From contig NZ_JALZWP010000019.1 of NCBI RefSeq assembly GCF_023336755.1, positions 1 to 44,075 on the forward strand: 44,075 bases of DNA, given 5' to 3'. The notes under the pieces are model-generated. The model had not been told where the DNA came from. It saw nothing but the letters and a program-made list of their open reading frames with translations, and ran no database searches. Origin of the DNA: Roseinatronobacter domitianus. Its GTDB lineage: Bacteria; Pseudomonadota; Alphaproteobacteria; Rhodobacterales; Rhodobacteraceae. How positions within the stretch are numbered: position 1 is the stretch's first letter; each line of letters opens with the position of its first letter. Below, one piece after another: positions 25,336 to 33,887 of this stretch. The position numbers were made by a program, and so were the translations under genes.

Positions 25336-26003
25336 GCCGCAATCCCGATCACATTCCGCAAATGGCCTGACTTGGTCCAGATTTGCGCGCCTTCCGGGCC
25401 TGCCTGTGCGTGGAACTCTGACCCCACAGGCAGGCGCAGCCAGTCCCAGCGGGAAAGCGTATCTGTTCCGTCCGACAGGCTGCCGCCGATGACAAAAACT
25501 TCCAGCCCACCCGACGCATCAAGGCTGCGCACCGCCCCCGGCGCCCAATGTTCCATCGCGACGCTTTCACGGTCATCGCCATGCAAAAGCAGCGTGTCAA
25601 CGCCCGGCGCGGTTTGCGACCATGCGGCGGCACGGCTGTCTAACTGGACCTGCGTGCGATCATCGGGATCGAACTGATGCAGTTTCACCAGGATCGTCGC
25701 GCCGTCCAGTGCCGCCGGTTTGTGCGACGAGGTCGGCGGGTTGCGCACATAATAGCCCGTCGGAAAATCGCCATCCTCGTCCTGAAAGGTGCCGTCGAGC
25801 ACGAGGTATTCCTCGCCCCCGTCATGCGTGTGGGGCGAAAAGGCGCTGCCGGGATCAAAGCGCACGATGCTGGTGGCGCGCGCGACCTCTTCGCCGATAC
25901 GGTCCAGCATCCGGCGCCGGACGCCGGGCATGGGAGAGTCCACCCAGTCATTCTCGTCAAAGCGCACAAGCGCGCGCTGGTTGAAATCTGCATTCAGCTT
26001 CAT
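25332..26003 (-). CDS. ChrR-like double-cupin protein
   Basis: 223-residue protein with two cupin modules. The first has FSPHTHDGGEEYLVLDGTF and a later PPTSSHKP, giving the His, His, Glu and His metal ligands. The second (about 120-210) has lost most ligand His. The layout is like the ChrR cupin domain of anti-sigma factors, but the zinc-binding anti-sigma part is absent, so it is more likely an enzyme or a sensor. First gene of the pair with the amine oxidase (ATGA overlap). The 277 bases upstream, to the ABC ATPase gene, hold no gene I can support. Confidence 0.78.
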   Translation of the reverse strand: MKLNADFNQRALVRFDENDWVDSPMPGVRRRMLDRIGEEVARATSIVRFDPGSAFSPHTHDGGEEYLVLDGTFQDEDGDFPTGYYVRNPPTSSHKPAALDGATILVKLHQFDPDDRTQVQLDSRAAAWSQTAPGVDTLLLHGDDRESVAMEHWAPGAVRSLDASGGLEVFVIGGSLSDGTDTLSRWDWLRLPVGSEFHAQAGPEGAQIWTKSGHLRNVIGIAA

Positions 26004-26280
26004 GACGGGCTACTCCGGTTTATCTTGCGCGTCTCCTATGCTGCTTAAATTGGGCGGGACGGCGGTCGCGTCAACTCTGAACCAGCGCGTCCTGCAAGCA
26101 GTTTGATGTGCTTTGCGGTCAGGATGCTCAAGAATGCGCGCCAGAAAGGATTTTCTGACGCCCTCTAGATGGACAGGCTGATACGATAAAGCGGCATGCA
26201 AGCCCGGAACATTAACCCCATGCCCCAAGCGAAGGAGCCTATGACACCCTTTGCAGATTGCAACGCTGTGCGACTGCCCG

Positions 26281-27327
26281 CTATACGCGCAGCTTGTCTG
26301 CACCAAAGAAGCTAAGCCGCTCCGGGTCGAATGAAAGGCCAACCTGCGCGCCGGGTTTGACGGGGCTATCGCCTTGAATGCGGGACATGACCTGTCCCAA
26401 GGCACCGCAATCCGTGACGATGAAGCTGTCGGCGCCAAGATATTCCACCACCTCGACCATACCCGAACATTGGCCAGCGCCGGGTTCGACGAGGCTGATA
26501 TGTTCGGGACGAATACCCAGATTGACGGCAGGCGACGCGCCTGCGAAAGGCCCGGTGCCGCCACCCTCCAGAAAATAGGCACCTGCCTCTGTTCGGCAGG
26601 GAAGGATGTTCATCTTGGGGCTGCCGATGAATTGGGCCACGAACAGGTTCGCAGGCCGTTCATACAGGTCTTTCGGAGTGCCGACCTGCGCGATCTTGCC
26701 GAATTCAAGCACCACGATGCGGTCGGCCAAGGTCATGGCCTCGACCTGATCGTGGGTGACATAGATCATGGTCGCTTGCAGCCGATGGTGCAGCTTGGCG
26801 ATTTCCAGACGCATTTCGACCCGCAAGGCGGCATCAAGGTTCGATAGGGGTTCGTCGAACAGGAAAGCCGTTGGGTCGCGCACGATGCAGCGCCCAATCG
26901 CCACGCGCTGACGCTGCCCACCTGACAGGTCTTTGGGGCGGCGGTCCAGATAGGGGTCCAGCTTCAACACTTCGGCGGCCTTGCCAACTTTGTCGGCGAT
27001 CTCGGCTTTTGACGCCCCGGCGGTTTTCAGCGAAAACCCCATATTGTCGCGCACCGACATATGCGGATAAAGCGCATAAGACTGGAACACCATCGCCAGC
27101 CCCCGCTTGGAGGGCGGTTCTGCGGTGACGTCGCGTCCATCAATCTCTAGGCTGCCGCGACTGATATCTTCCAGCCCGCCGATCATGCGCAGCAAGGTGG
27201 ATTTGCCACACCCCGAAGGCCCGACAAAGACCACGAATTCGCCATCGTTGATTTCCAGATCAATGCCCTTGATGACCTGCACGTCGCCGAACCATTTTTC
27301 GACTGCGTTCAAACGGATCCGGCCCAT
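26281..27327 (-). CDS. Sugar ABC transporter ATP-binding protein (UgpC/MsmK type)
   Basis: 348-residue ATPase of the carbohydrate CUT1 class. Walker [10 protein letters not shown] at 36-44, signature [13 protein letters not shown], Walker [13 protein letters not shown] and the switch [14 protein letters not shown] are all intact. The C-terminal TOBE/OB region includes [14 protein letters not shown]. It energises the two permeases encoded upstream. The start is taken at 27327 (GGAG 7 bases before); the ATG at 27330 is equally possible and would give an ATGA overlap with the glycosidase stop. Last gene of the LacI-controlled operon. Confidence 0.93.
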   Translation of the reverse strand: MGRIRLNAVEKWFGDVQVIKGIDLEINDGEFVVFVGPSGCGKSTLLRMIGGLEDISRGSLEIDGRDVTAEPPSKRGLAMVFQSYALYPHMSVRDNMGFSLKTAGASKAEIADKVGKAAEVLKLDPYLDRRPKDLSGGQRQRVAIGRCIVRDPTAFLFDEPLSNLDAALRVEMRLEIAKLHHRLQATMIYVTHDQVEAMTLADRIVVLEFGKIAQVGTPKDLYERPANLFVAQFIGSPKMNILPCRTEAGAYFLEGGGTGPFAGASPAVNLGIRPEHISLVEPGAGQCSGMVEVVEYLGADSFIVTDCGALGQVMSRIQGDSPVKPGAQVGLSFDPERLSFFGADKLRV

Positions 27328-28592
27328 CATTGCACTCCTGCGGAAGGCGAAGCCCAGGCCAGCCAGACCGCTGCGGTCCATGTAAAGCTGTCGCCGCCTG
27401 CCGGGTCGCCCGTGAGCGGGTCGTAATATTCCGCGAAACCGTGTTGCGTCATCAGTGCAGCCGTGCGGGCACGCAGTTCTTCAGCTTCGGCATGATGCCC
27501 CATATCGATCAGGCCCAGCCCGATCAGCATATTGACAATGGCCCATGTTGGCCCGCGCCAATAGCGTTTGGCATTGAACCAGTCGCTGCCGACCTTTTGG
27601 CTGGGAACGGGGTAGGCGCATTGATCGAAGGCCCGATGCAGTTCGGCCAGCATCTGCGGGCTGTCCACCCCGCCCAACCAGCACAGAAAGGACGCGTTCG
27701 ACACCGAATTGGTATGCTCGCCAAGGTTCAGATTGTATCCGTCGAATACGCCCTTGTCATTGCGCAGGGCTGCCGCGCCGGCTGTCAGTTCGGCGGTCCA
27801 GCTATCCAGTTCGGAACGGTCCTCGCCCAGCGCATCGGCCAGCGCTGCCAAGTCACGATTGGCGCGCAGCAAGACAAAGGTCATCAGCGGATCCGCGACC
27901 TTGAAGGGCTGGTCTTGCGCCACCGCTGCGTCATCCCAACCCAAGCCACGTGCGCGCTGCACCAGCCAGATATAGCGGTCGTAATCTTCCTTGGTGGGGC
28001 GCATTGAGGCGTCTACATGCGCGGTGTCGCGGCGCGTATACTCGCCCACGCCAACCGGGTCGATGGCCTGCATGGCGCTGTCCCAGTCAGGCGCGTTGTC
28101 GCGCCCGCCTTCCCATGGGTGGGTGATAAAAATCATCCCGTCCGCATTGCGCCAGCGCATGAACCAGCGGTGCCACGCCACCAGCTTGGGGAATAGCGCA
28201 GCCAAAGGTTCGCGGCCCGCATCCGGGTTCTTGTCATAAATCATGCGCGCAAATGTGGCGGCGACGGGCGGCTGCGAGATGCCAGAGGACGGGATTGGCC
28301 CCTTGTCCTCTGTGCCCCAGACATCAGGCCCCGGAAAATACCCCGGATCGGGCCTGTGAAACAGGATATGTGGCAGCATCCCGTTGGGCCACTGCCCGGT
28401 AAACAATGTGGTCAGTTCCAACCACGCGCGGTCGATGTCGAATTGCGCGAACCCCCAAGCGGCAAAGGCGCTGTCCCAGTTCCATTGGTAGGGGTAAAGC
28501 CCAAAGGTTGGCAGCGTATAGCCACCACGGTCATTTTTGCGCAGGATTGCGCGGGCGGCCTCGTCTAGGGCAAGATGGTCCATTCTTGTCAT
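27327..28592 (-). CDS. GH63-type glycoside hydrolase, mannosylglycerate/glucosylglycerate hydrolase-like
   Basis: 421-residue (alpha/alpha)6-barrel protein without a signal peptide, so cytoplasmic. Family marks are [20 protein letters not shown] (33-52), [12 protein letters not shown] (69-80), [16 protein letters not shown] (158-173, likely acid-bearing loop) and the C-terminal [10 protein letters not shown] with a likely catalytic Glu. These fit the GH63 mannosylglycerate and glucosylglycerate hydrolases, which split compatible solutes to sugar and glycerate. It lies between permease and ATPase genes of an ABC importer with ATGA-type overlaps on both sides, so its substrate is most likely what the transporter brings in. 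The exact glycoside is inference. Confidence 0.82.
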   Translation of the reverse strand: MTRMDHLALDEAARAILRKNDRGGYTLPTFGLYPYQWNWDSAFAAWGFAQFDIDRAWLELTTLFTGQWPNGMLPHILFHRPDPGYFPGPDVWGTEDKGPIPSSGISQPPVAATFARMIYDKNPDAGREPLAALFPKLVAWHRWFMRWRNADGMIFITHPWEGGRDNAPDWDSAMQAIDPVGVGEYTRRDTAHVDASMRPTKEDYDRYIWLVQRARGLGWDDAAVAQDQPFKVADPLMTFVLLRANRDLAALADALGEDRSELDSWTAELTAGAAALRNDKGVFDGYNLNLGEHTNSVSNASFLCWLGGVDSPQMLAELHRAFDQCAYPVPSQKVGSDWFNAKRYWRGPTWAIVNMLIGLGLIDMGHHAEAEELRARTAALMTQHGFAEYYDPLTGDPAGGDSFTWTAAVWLAWASPSAGVQ

Positions 28593-29800
28593 CCTTTAAC
28601 AGAGCCTGCGGTCAGGCCCTTGGTCATGAAACGTTCCAAGCCAAGAAACAGCGCCATGATCGGAACCGTGGCGACCACGGCACCGGCCATCAGGTGTTGG
28701 CGCGGAATCTCGGATGAATTGAGCGACGCGATGCCCCGCGTCAGGGTAAATTTGGACGGGTCGTCCAGCAGCATGAAGGCAAGCAGGAATTCATTCCATG
28801 CGATCATGAACACATAAAGCGATACGCTGGCCAGCGCGGGCAGCGCCAGCGGCAGGGTGATCTTCCAGATAACTTGCAGCCGGTTCAGACCGTCCATCAG
28901 CCCGGCCTCTTCCACCTCTTGCGGCAGGCCACGGAAATAGCCTTGCAACATATACAGCGCGACCGGAATGGTCGTGACCGGGTAGATCAGCAATATCCCG
29001 AAGATGGTGTTGCGCAGCCCGGTCATGGAGAAACCGATATAAATCGGCAGCGCCAGCACGATGACCGGGACCATGTATATGAGCAGGATAGAGCGCGAGA
29101 ACGCAGCCCGCCCCTTGAAGCGCAGTCGCGCCACTGCATAAGCACCGGGGATGCTGAACAAAAGCGTAACGGCAACCGTCATCACCGAGATGAACAGCGA
29201 ATTCACCATATAGGTGCCGAAATTATAGCTTGTGAACAGCTCATAATACGACCGGAACAAGCCCCAGCCCTGCGTCAGGTCCAGCGAGAAATCGAGCGGG
29301 TTGGCAACCAGTTGTTGCTGGTTCTTCAGGCTGGTCATGACCATGACGTAAAACGGGATCGCCACGATCGCAGTGAAGAAGATATAGCCGAACCCTGTCA
29401 GGAAGCGGATGATCGCATCCTCGAATTCGTGCCTGCTCAGGGGACCGGGCCGGATTTCGGCGAAGATCACGTGCAATCCCCAGCCACAGCCAAGCCCCGC
29501 AAGCAGCGCCGCGACACCAAGAGCCATAGTGCCGACACCTTCGGTCAGCATCGGGCCAAAGCCCGCCCAGAGCGTGACGACAAAAAGCGCCACCCCGGCC
29601 GCCATGGCAAAACCACGTTGCGGGATGCGCAGCAGCACCACGCCAAGCACCGCACCCATCAGCAGGGCTTGCAAGATGGACGGGCGAAAGCCGTCACCGG
29701 TGGCAAAGCTCATGGTAATGGCGACGGTGGTGGCGATAACCATGGTCCACAACGCGCCGATCACAGCGGCGGTCAGATATCCACGACGGATAAGGGTCAT
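28589..29800 (-). CDS. Sugar ABC transporter permease (MalG type) with extra N-terminal membrane domain
   Basis: 403 residues. The C-terminal ~280 form a normal MalG-like permease with the EAA loop EEAGLMDGLNRLQVIWKITL and the ending [12 protein letters not shown]. The first ~120 residues are an additional hydrophobic block with about four membrane segments (GALWTMVIATTVAITMSFA, ILQALLMGAVLGVVLL, GFAMAAGVALFVVTLWAGF, GTMALGVAALLAGLGCGWGL), which ordinary MalG proteins (about 280 residues) lack. The start is the ATG at 29800, behind GGAGGAAGG, overlapping the partner permease stop by four bases. Permease role certain; role of the extension unknown. Confidence 0.9.
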   Translation of the reverse strand: MTLIRRGYLTAAVIGALWTMVIATTVAITMSFATGDGFRPSILQALLMGAVLGVVLLRIPQRGFAMAAGVALFVVTLWAGFGPMLTEGVGTMALGVAALLAGLGCGWGLHVIFAEIRPGPLSRHEFEDAIIRFLTGFGYIFFTAIVAIPFYVMVMTSLKNQQQLVANPLDFSLDLTQGWGLFRSYYELFTSYNFGTYMVNSLFISVMTVAVTLLFSIPGAYAVARLRFKGRAAFSRSILLIYMVPVIVLALPIYIGFSMTGLRNTIFGILLIYPVTTIPVALYMLQGYFRGLPQEVEEAGLMDGLNRLQVIWKITLPLALPALASVSLYVFMIAWNEFLLAFMLLDDPSKFTLTRGIASLNSSEIPRQHLMAGAVVATVPIMALFLGLERFMTKGLTAGSVKG

Positions 29801-31026
29801 AATCCTTCCTCCCGGCTCATGAACTTGAAGAAAAACACCGAGAAACTGAGCAGGCACAGGAAGATGACCACCGCCACTGCGGCGCCCGCGCCAATATTCG
29901 ACACGGCAAAGGCCTGTTCATAGACATTCACCGTCAGCGTGCGCGTGCCCGCATTGCCACCAGTCAGCAGGAAGATGTCGTCGAACTTGTTGAAGGTCCA
30001 GATGAAGCGCAGCAGGAACAGCACGCTCAGAATACCCAGAAGCTGTGGCAGGCTAAGATACCAGAATTTCTGGAAGGGTGACGCGCCGTCCATATCGGCG
30101 GCCTCATACATATCGCTGTCAATGGACTGCATGCGCGCAAGAATAAACAGGAAGGATAGCGGGAAATAGCGCCAGATCTCGAACACCGTGACCATGATAA
30201 GCGCAAGCGGCCTGTCGCCGAAAAAGTTGATCGCGCCCTCTGTCACGCCCATCTGCACCAAAAGCGCGTTGGCAGAACCGGAAAACGGGTCGAACAGGAT
30301 CAGCCAGGAAAAGGCGACCGCGATGATAGGGGCGACATAGGGAAACAGGTAAAGCCCACGCAATATGCCTTGGCCGCGAAACGACTTGTTCAGCAGTAGC
30401 GCCGCGAACAGACCGACGCCCAAGGCTCCTACGGTGCCAAAGACCGTGTAAAACAGCGTCACACCCAGCACGCCCCAGAATTCGGCACCGTTGAAGATGC
30501 GGGCGAAATTATCCAGTGTGAAGGTCGTGTTGGTCAGGATGCTGTCGGATTTGCCGGTGACGTTGGGCAGGCTGGCTTCGGCAAGAGCCTCTGTGCGGTC
30601 AGCATCTTCAGCGGCAAGCGGGATGATGATCCGTTCGTTATAGCCGCCTTCCAGGGTGCCGATGTCGCAACTAAGATCACGCCCTTGCAGGGTGCAGACT
30701 GCGGGTAGGTCGCCGCGCAGCGCAACACCTTCAGGCAATATGTCGGACAGGATGACACCCGTGACCTGCTTGTCTTGGCTGGAATTGCGCAGCCTGTATT
30801 CGACGCGCAGATCCTCCCCGGCGCCGAGCACGCTTTCGCGCAAGATGGGTGCAGGCGGGCGCAGATCGGCCAGCCCGATGGGCTTGAAGCTGATCCAGAA
30901 AATTGCAAGCAAGGGCAGCACCACAACCAGCGCGACACTTGTCAGCGTCGGCGCAAGCAAGCCCCAGGCAAGCCGGGCTTCGCGCCGCGCAAGCGGCGTG
31001 GTGCCGTTGGGAGGAACGGCTGTCAT
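29797..31026 (-). CDS. Sugar ABC transporter permease (MalF type) with periplasmic DUF11-like insert
   Basis: 409 residues. After the first membrane helix (about 18-48) comes a periplasmic insert of about 110 residues (60-170) with the look of a DUF11/beta-sandwich repeat: EDLRVEYRLRNSSQDKQVTG, ILSDILPEGVAL, then a Cys pair in CTLQGRDLSCDIGTLEGGYN. The rest is a regular MalF permease, ending with an EAA loop (YEAADMDGASPFQKFWYLSL). MalF of E. coli also has a large periplasmic loop that touches its binding protein, so this insert may do the same with a different fold. Second structural gene of the operon, behind the solute-binding protein and an intercistronic hairpin. Confidence 0.9.
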   Translation of the reverse strand: MTAVPPNGTTPLARREARLAWGLLAPTLTSVALVVVLPLLAIFWISFKPIGLADLRPPAPILRESVLGAGEDLRVEYRLRNSSQDKQVTGVILSDILPEGVALRGDLPAVCTLQGRDLSCDIGTLEGGYNERIIIPLAAEDADRTEALAEASLPNVTGKSDSILTNTTFTLDNFARIFNGAEFWGVLGVTLFYTVFGTVGALGVGLFAALLLNKSFRGQGILRGLYLFPYVAPIIAVAFSWLILFDPFSGSANALLVQMGVTEGAINFFGDRPLALIMVTVFEIWRYFPLSFLFILARMQSIDSDMYEAADMDGASPFQKFWYLSLPQLLGILSVLFLLRFIWTFNKFDDIFLLTGGNAGTRTLTVNVYEQAFAVSNIGAGAAVAVVIFLCLLSFSVFFFKFMSREEGL

Positions 31027-31048
31027 CGGAACACTCCTGTCCGGGAAG

Positions 31049-31075
31049 GGGCCGCCACCTGTCTGGCGGCGGCCC
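31049..31075 (-). promoter_or_regulatory. Intercistronic hairpin after the solute-binding protein gene
   Basis: GGGCCGCC (31049-31056) pairs with GGCGGCCC (31068-31075) around an 11-base loop, in the 57-base gap between the binding-protein stop and the MalF-type start. No T-run. It probably protects the upstream mRNA or attenuates, giving more binding protein than permease. Inference. Confidence 0.5.
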
Positions 31076-31083
31076 GGCGCGGG

Positions 31084-32430
31084 TTACTCTATTGTGGCCA
31101 GTTCCGCATTCATTGCGGCCACGGCAGCGGTGGCATCAACCCGACCGTCGATATAGTCGCGCATCACCCGGTTTATGATCTGGCTGTTGATCATCTTGGA
31201 TGCCAGAGCAAGCTGGCCCTCGGCCACGCCCCAGCGCTGCGCCACATCCAGTCCGCCAACGATCTCGTCGATCATGGCCGCGTCATAAAGGTCGCCCAAA
31301 GGTGCCTTTCTGTCCACGCCAACCGGCAAAGTAGCCCACAAATCCTTGAACTTGTTGGGTTCGTCCGGCGTGCCTGCACGCACTGGGAATTTGCCTTCGG
31401 GTGCGATCGACAGGGTCTGACCATAGCCTTCATCGACAGAGAATTTGATGAATTCCATCGCGGCATCAGTGTCGGCATCGGTGGTTATCCCGAAATACCG
31501 CACATCGCCCCAAGCGGCCCCATCGGGGTTCGACGGGCCAGAGAAATTGGTCACGATGCCGGTCAGGCTGGCCAGTTCCGAAGATGTCGGGTCGTCATTG
31601 ATGGTGGGTGGCGCGCTGTCGCGCAAACCGGCCAGTTCGTCCAGAATGAACGGCGACCATATAATCATCGCTGCGTTGCCGCTGAAATACAGCGTGCGCG
31701 ACTGGTCCCAATACAGATCTCCGGGCGGCGAGGCTTCGGCAATGGCCTTGTAGAATTCCAGCACTTCGATGGTCTTGGCTTCATCCAGTGGCTGGAACCC
31801 GTCCGGCCCCACGGGTGATATGCCATTGGCCAGGAAAACATGTTCCAGAACCTGGCTCATGAAGTTTTCATCCACCTTGGTGGCAGCGACGAAACCATAA
31901 AGTTCCGGCGGGTTGTGCAGCGCCTCAATCGCGGCCAGCACGTTGGCGTAGCTTGTCGGCGCCTCTAGCTCGGCAGCTTCGAACAGGTCATTGCGGTACA
32001 GGATCATCTGGGTCCAGCCATCGACCGGCACCGAGGCGGTGCCGCCGTCATAGGCGGCCATGGCAATCGCACCGGGTGCGAATGTTTCGACGCCCAGATC
32101 CTCGATTACCTCGGTTGCGGCGTCGGTATCCAAAATGCCCGCTTCGGCCCATGGCAGCGCATATTGCAGCGTGTGATAGATCACATCCGGCAAATCACCT
32201 GCTGCGAAAGCAGCGGTCGCGCGTGTGCCCAAGTCGCTTTCAGTGACCGGAATCACGTCGACCTCTATCCCCGTCATCTCCAGAAACTGGGCGGCCATCG
32301 CTTCTTGCTTGGCCAGTCGCTCTGGCTGCTCTTCGGTGGTCCAGAATCGAATTGTGTCGGCGGACACCGCCAGTGCAGACAGGCTGAGCGCCAGCGCCGT
32401 CCCTGTCATCAGCTTCGGTAAACGTGTCAT
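31084..32430 (-). CDS. ABC transporter sugar-binding protein (family 1 extracellular solute-binding)
   Basis: 448-residue periplasmic binding protein. A signal peptide ends about ALAVSA-DTIRFWTTEEQPER. Typical marks are ELDVIPVT-like EVDVIPVTES, AFAAGDLPDVIYH and the middle MIIWSPFILDELAGL. It delivers the glycoside to the MalF/MalG permeases downstream. It lies 33 bases after the LacI gene and is followed by a stable hairpin. Family certain; ligand inferred from the GH63-type glycosidase in the same operon. Confidence 0.92.
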   Translation of the reverse strand: MTRLPKLMTGTALALSLSALAVSADTIRFWTTEEQPERLAKQEAMAAQFLEMTGIEVDVIPVTESDLGTRATAAFAAGDLPDVIYHTLQYALPWAEAGILDTDAATEVIEDLGVETFAPGAIAMAAYDGGTASVPVDGWTQMILYRNDLFEAAELEAPTSYANVLAAIEALHNPPELYGFVAATKVDENFMSQVLEHVFLANGISPVGPDGFQPLDEAKTIEVLEFYKAIAEASPPGDLYWDQSRTLYFSGNAAMIIWSPFILDELAGLRDSAPPTINDDPTSSELASLTGIVTNFSGPSNPDGAAWGDVRYFGITTDADTDAAMEFIKFSVDEGYGQTLSIAPEGKFPVRAGTPDEPNKFKDLWATLPVGVDRKAPLGDLYDAAMIDEIVGGLDVAQRWGVAEGQLALASKMINSQIINRVMRDYIDGRVDATAAVAAMNAELATIE

Positions 32431-32463
32431 TTTCTCTCTCCCTTGGTGCAGTTAATTAGTGGA

Positions 32464-33528
32464 TCACGACGTTTCCGGCGCGACCCCGTGTGACCCGCGC
32501 GACTGAAACGCCGCACGACCCAATTCGCGTAAATCTTCTGGCGCCGCGCCCCGGCAGCGCTTTATCAGCAGCTCTGCAAGCCGCGCGCCAGCGGCCCGCG
32601 TGTCGACCCGGTAGGTCGAAAGCGGCGGGTCCAAAAGCGTGGTTTCGGGGATGCCGTCATAAGAAATGACAGACAGGTCCGTGCCGATCTTCAAGCCCCG
32701 ATGGCGTGCCGCGTCATACACGCCAAGCGCGGCCCCATCGACAGAGCAGACGATCGCGCTGGGCGGATCGGACAGGTCCAGCAGGGTCGCGGCAGCACTC
32801 GCGCCCGCAACGCGCGCCATCGCAGGCGCAGCAATCAAGTTCGGGTCATGTGGCAAGCCGCTGCGCGCCAGTCCGGTCAGATAACCGTCATGGCGCAGTT
32901 TGGCATATGTGTAGCCCTCTGCCCCGGGAACGAAGCCGATGCGGTGGTGCCCTAGTCCCGCCAATAGCGTGACCGCATCCTCGATGGATTTTTCGCTTTC
33001 GATATCGAACCACGCGCAGCCGCGCGTATCGGTCGTCCGGCCATACAGCACGAAAGGCACATCGCGCATCCGCAGAAAGTCGATGCGCGCGTCGGTCAAC
33101 TTTGTGCGCGGCAGGATGAAACCATCGGCCTTTTTCTCTGCTGTCAGGCGATCCAGCAACTCCAGCGTCTGGGTGTCACTGCTGGCTGTGGCGACCGTAA
33201 GGGTCCAGTCCTCGGCAGAGGCGGCCTGCGACAATCCGGCCAGGAACTCTGCCACGAAAGGACGGTGCGCATCATGTTCATTGACTTGTAACACCAGCCC
33301 CAGCGACCGCACGCGCCCCGTACGAATGGCCTGCGCGTGGCTTAGAGGGCGATACCCTAACTTTTCCGCAGCCTTGCGCACGCGCATCCGGGTCCGGTCG
33401 GAAATATCGGGGTGATCGTTCAAGGCGCGACTGACGGTTCCCTTGGTCAGGCCAAGCTGCGCAGCGAGATCAACAAGGCGCACGCGTTTCGGGGCTCCCG
33501 ATCGCGGTTTATCTCCGCAAGCTTGCAT
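32464..33528 (-). CDS. LacI-family transcriptional regulator
   Basis: 354-residue repressor. The helix-turn-helix and hinge are at residues 18-65 (VRLVDLAAQLGLTKGTVSRA, then KAAEKLGYRP), followed by a periplasmic-binding-protein-like effector domain (LGLVLQVNEHD, SAIVCSVDGAALG, DLSVISYDGIPET). The start is the ATG at 33528, with GGAGG 9 bases upstream; an ATG at 33579 would run over the probable operator. It is the first gene of the same-strand operon binding protein, permeases, glycosidase, ATPase, and most likely controls it together with itself through the palindrome at 33562-33575. Confidence 0.93.
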   Translation of the reverse strand: MQACGDKPRSGAPKRVRLVDLAAQLGLTKGTVSRALNDHPDISDRTRMRVRKAAEKLGYRPLSHAQAIRTGRVRSLGLVLQVNEHDAHRPFVAEFLAGLSQAASAEDWTLTVATASSDTQTLELLDRLTAEKKADGFILPRTKLTDARIDFLRMRDVPFVLYGRTTDTRGCAWFDIESEKSIEDAVTLLAGLGHHRIGFVPGAEGYTYAKLRHDGYLTGLARSGLPHDPNLIAAPAMARVAGASAAATLLDLSDPPSAIVCSVDGAALGVYDAARHRGLKIGTDLSVISYDGIPETTLLDPPLSTYRVDTRAAGARLAELLIKRCRGAAPEDLRELGRAAFQSRGSHGVAPETS

Positions 33529-33561
33529 GTGATTCGTCCTCCCGAGGTCGAAATTCGTTTT

Positions 33562-33575
33562 CGAAACCGGTTTCG
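33562..33575. promoter_or_regulatory. Probable LacI-family operator
   Basis: Perfect 14-base palindrome CGAAACCGGTTTCG with a central CG step, as in many LacI-family operators. It lies 34 bases upstream of the lacI-type start codon, where a repressor would block the promoter of the whole operon. No second copy was found before the binding-protein gene. Confidence 0.7.
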
Positions 33576-33836
33576 GCAACAGCTTTTACCAGATTTCTTC
33601 ACGCGCTCCGTTTGGCGGACCAAGGGAAACGGGAAAAGCTGTCAGAGGGTTGCATGATGGTTTTTCGCAAGACAGGTCTGTGCGACATTGGCCATGTGGT
33701 GACAATGCCGGACCTGCGCATTCGAAACTGATGCCGATTTGTGAGCGGGGAAAACCGGGTCGCAAGCCCCATAGGTCAGGCGGCAACACAGGCACATCAC
33801 GAGTGGAGCGCGCCACTGTGTGAAAACAGAAAACAT

Positions 33837-33871
33837 CCCTGCCCGCCATGTTTCAAGACATGGGGGCAGGG
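33837..33871 (-). terminator. Rho-independent terminator after the polysaccharide export gene
   Basis: CCCTGCCC (33837-33844) with GGGCAGGG (33864-33871) and CCATGT with ACATGG form a 14-bp stem with one bulged base and a 6-base loop. On the minus strand it comes 16 bases after the stop and is followed by the T-rich ATGTTTTCTGTTTTC. The rest of the 308-base gap up to the lacI gene holds only the operator and no supportable gene. Confidence 0.75.
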
Positions 33872-33887
33872 TTTGCCGAGCCAGCGT

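Noticed and set aside
26004-26280. Possible gene or IS remnant in the 277-base gap between cupin and ABC ATPase
   Set aside because: Six-frame reading showed no recognisable protein blocks and no terminal repeats.
28874-31818. Two plus-strand open frames of about 350 codons each (28874-29923 and 30775-31818)
   Set aside because: Both are antisense to clear ABC transporter genes and very rich in Arg, His and Gln.
33586-33849. 87-codon minus-strand ORF between the lacI-type and Wza-like genes
   Set aside because: It runs into the terminator hairpin region, lacks a ribosome site and resembles no protein.
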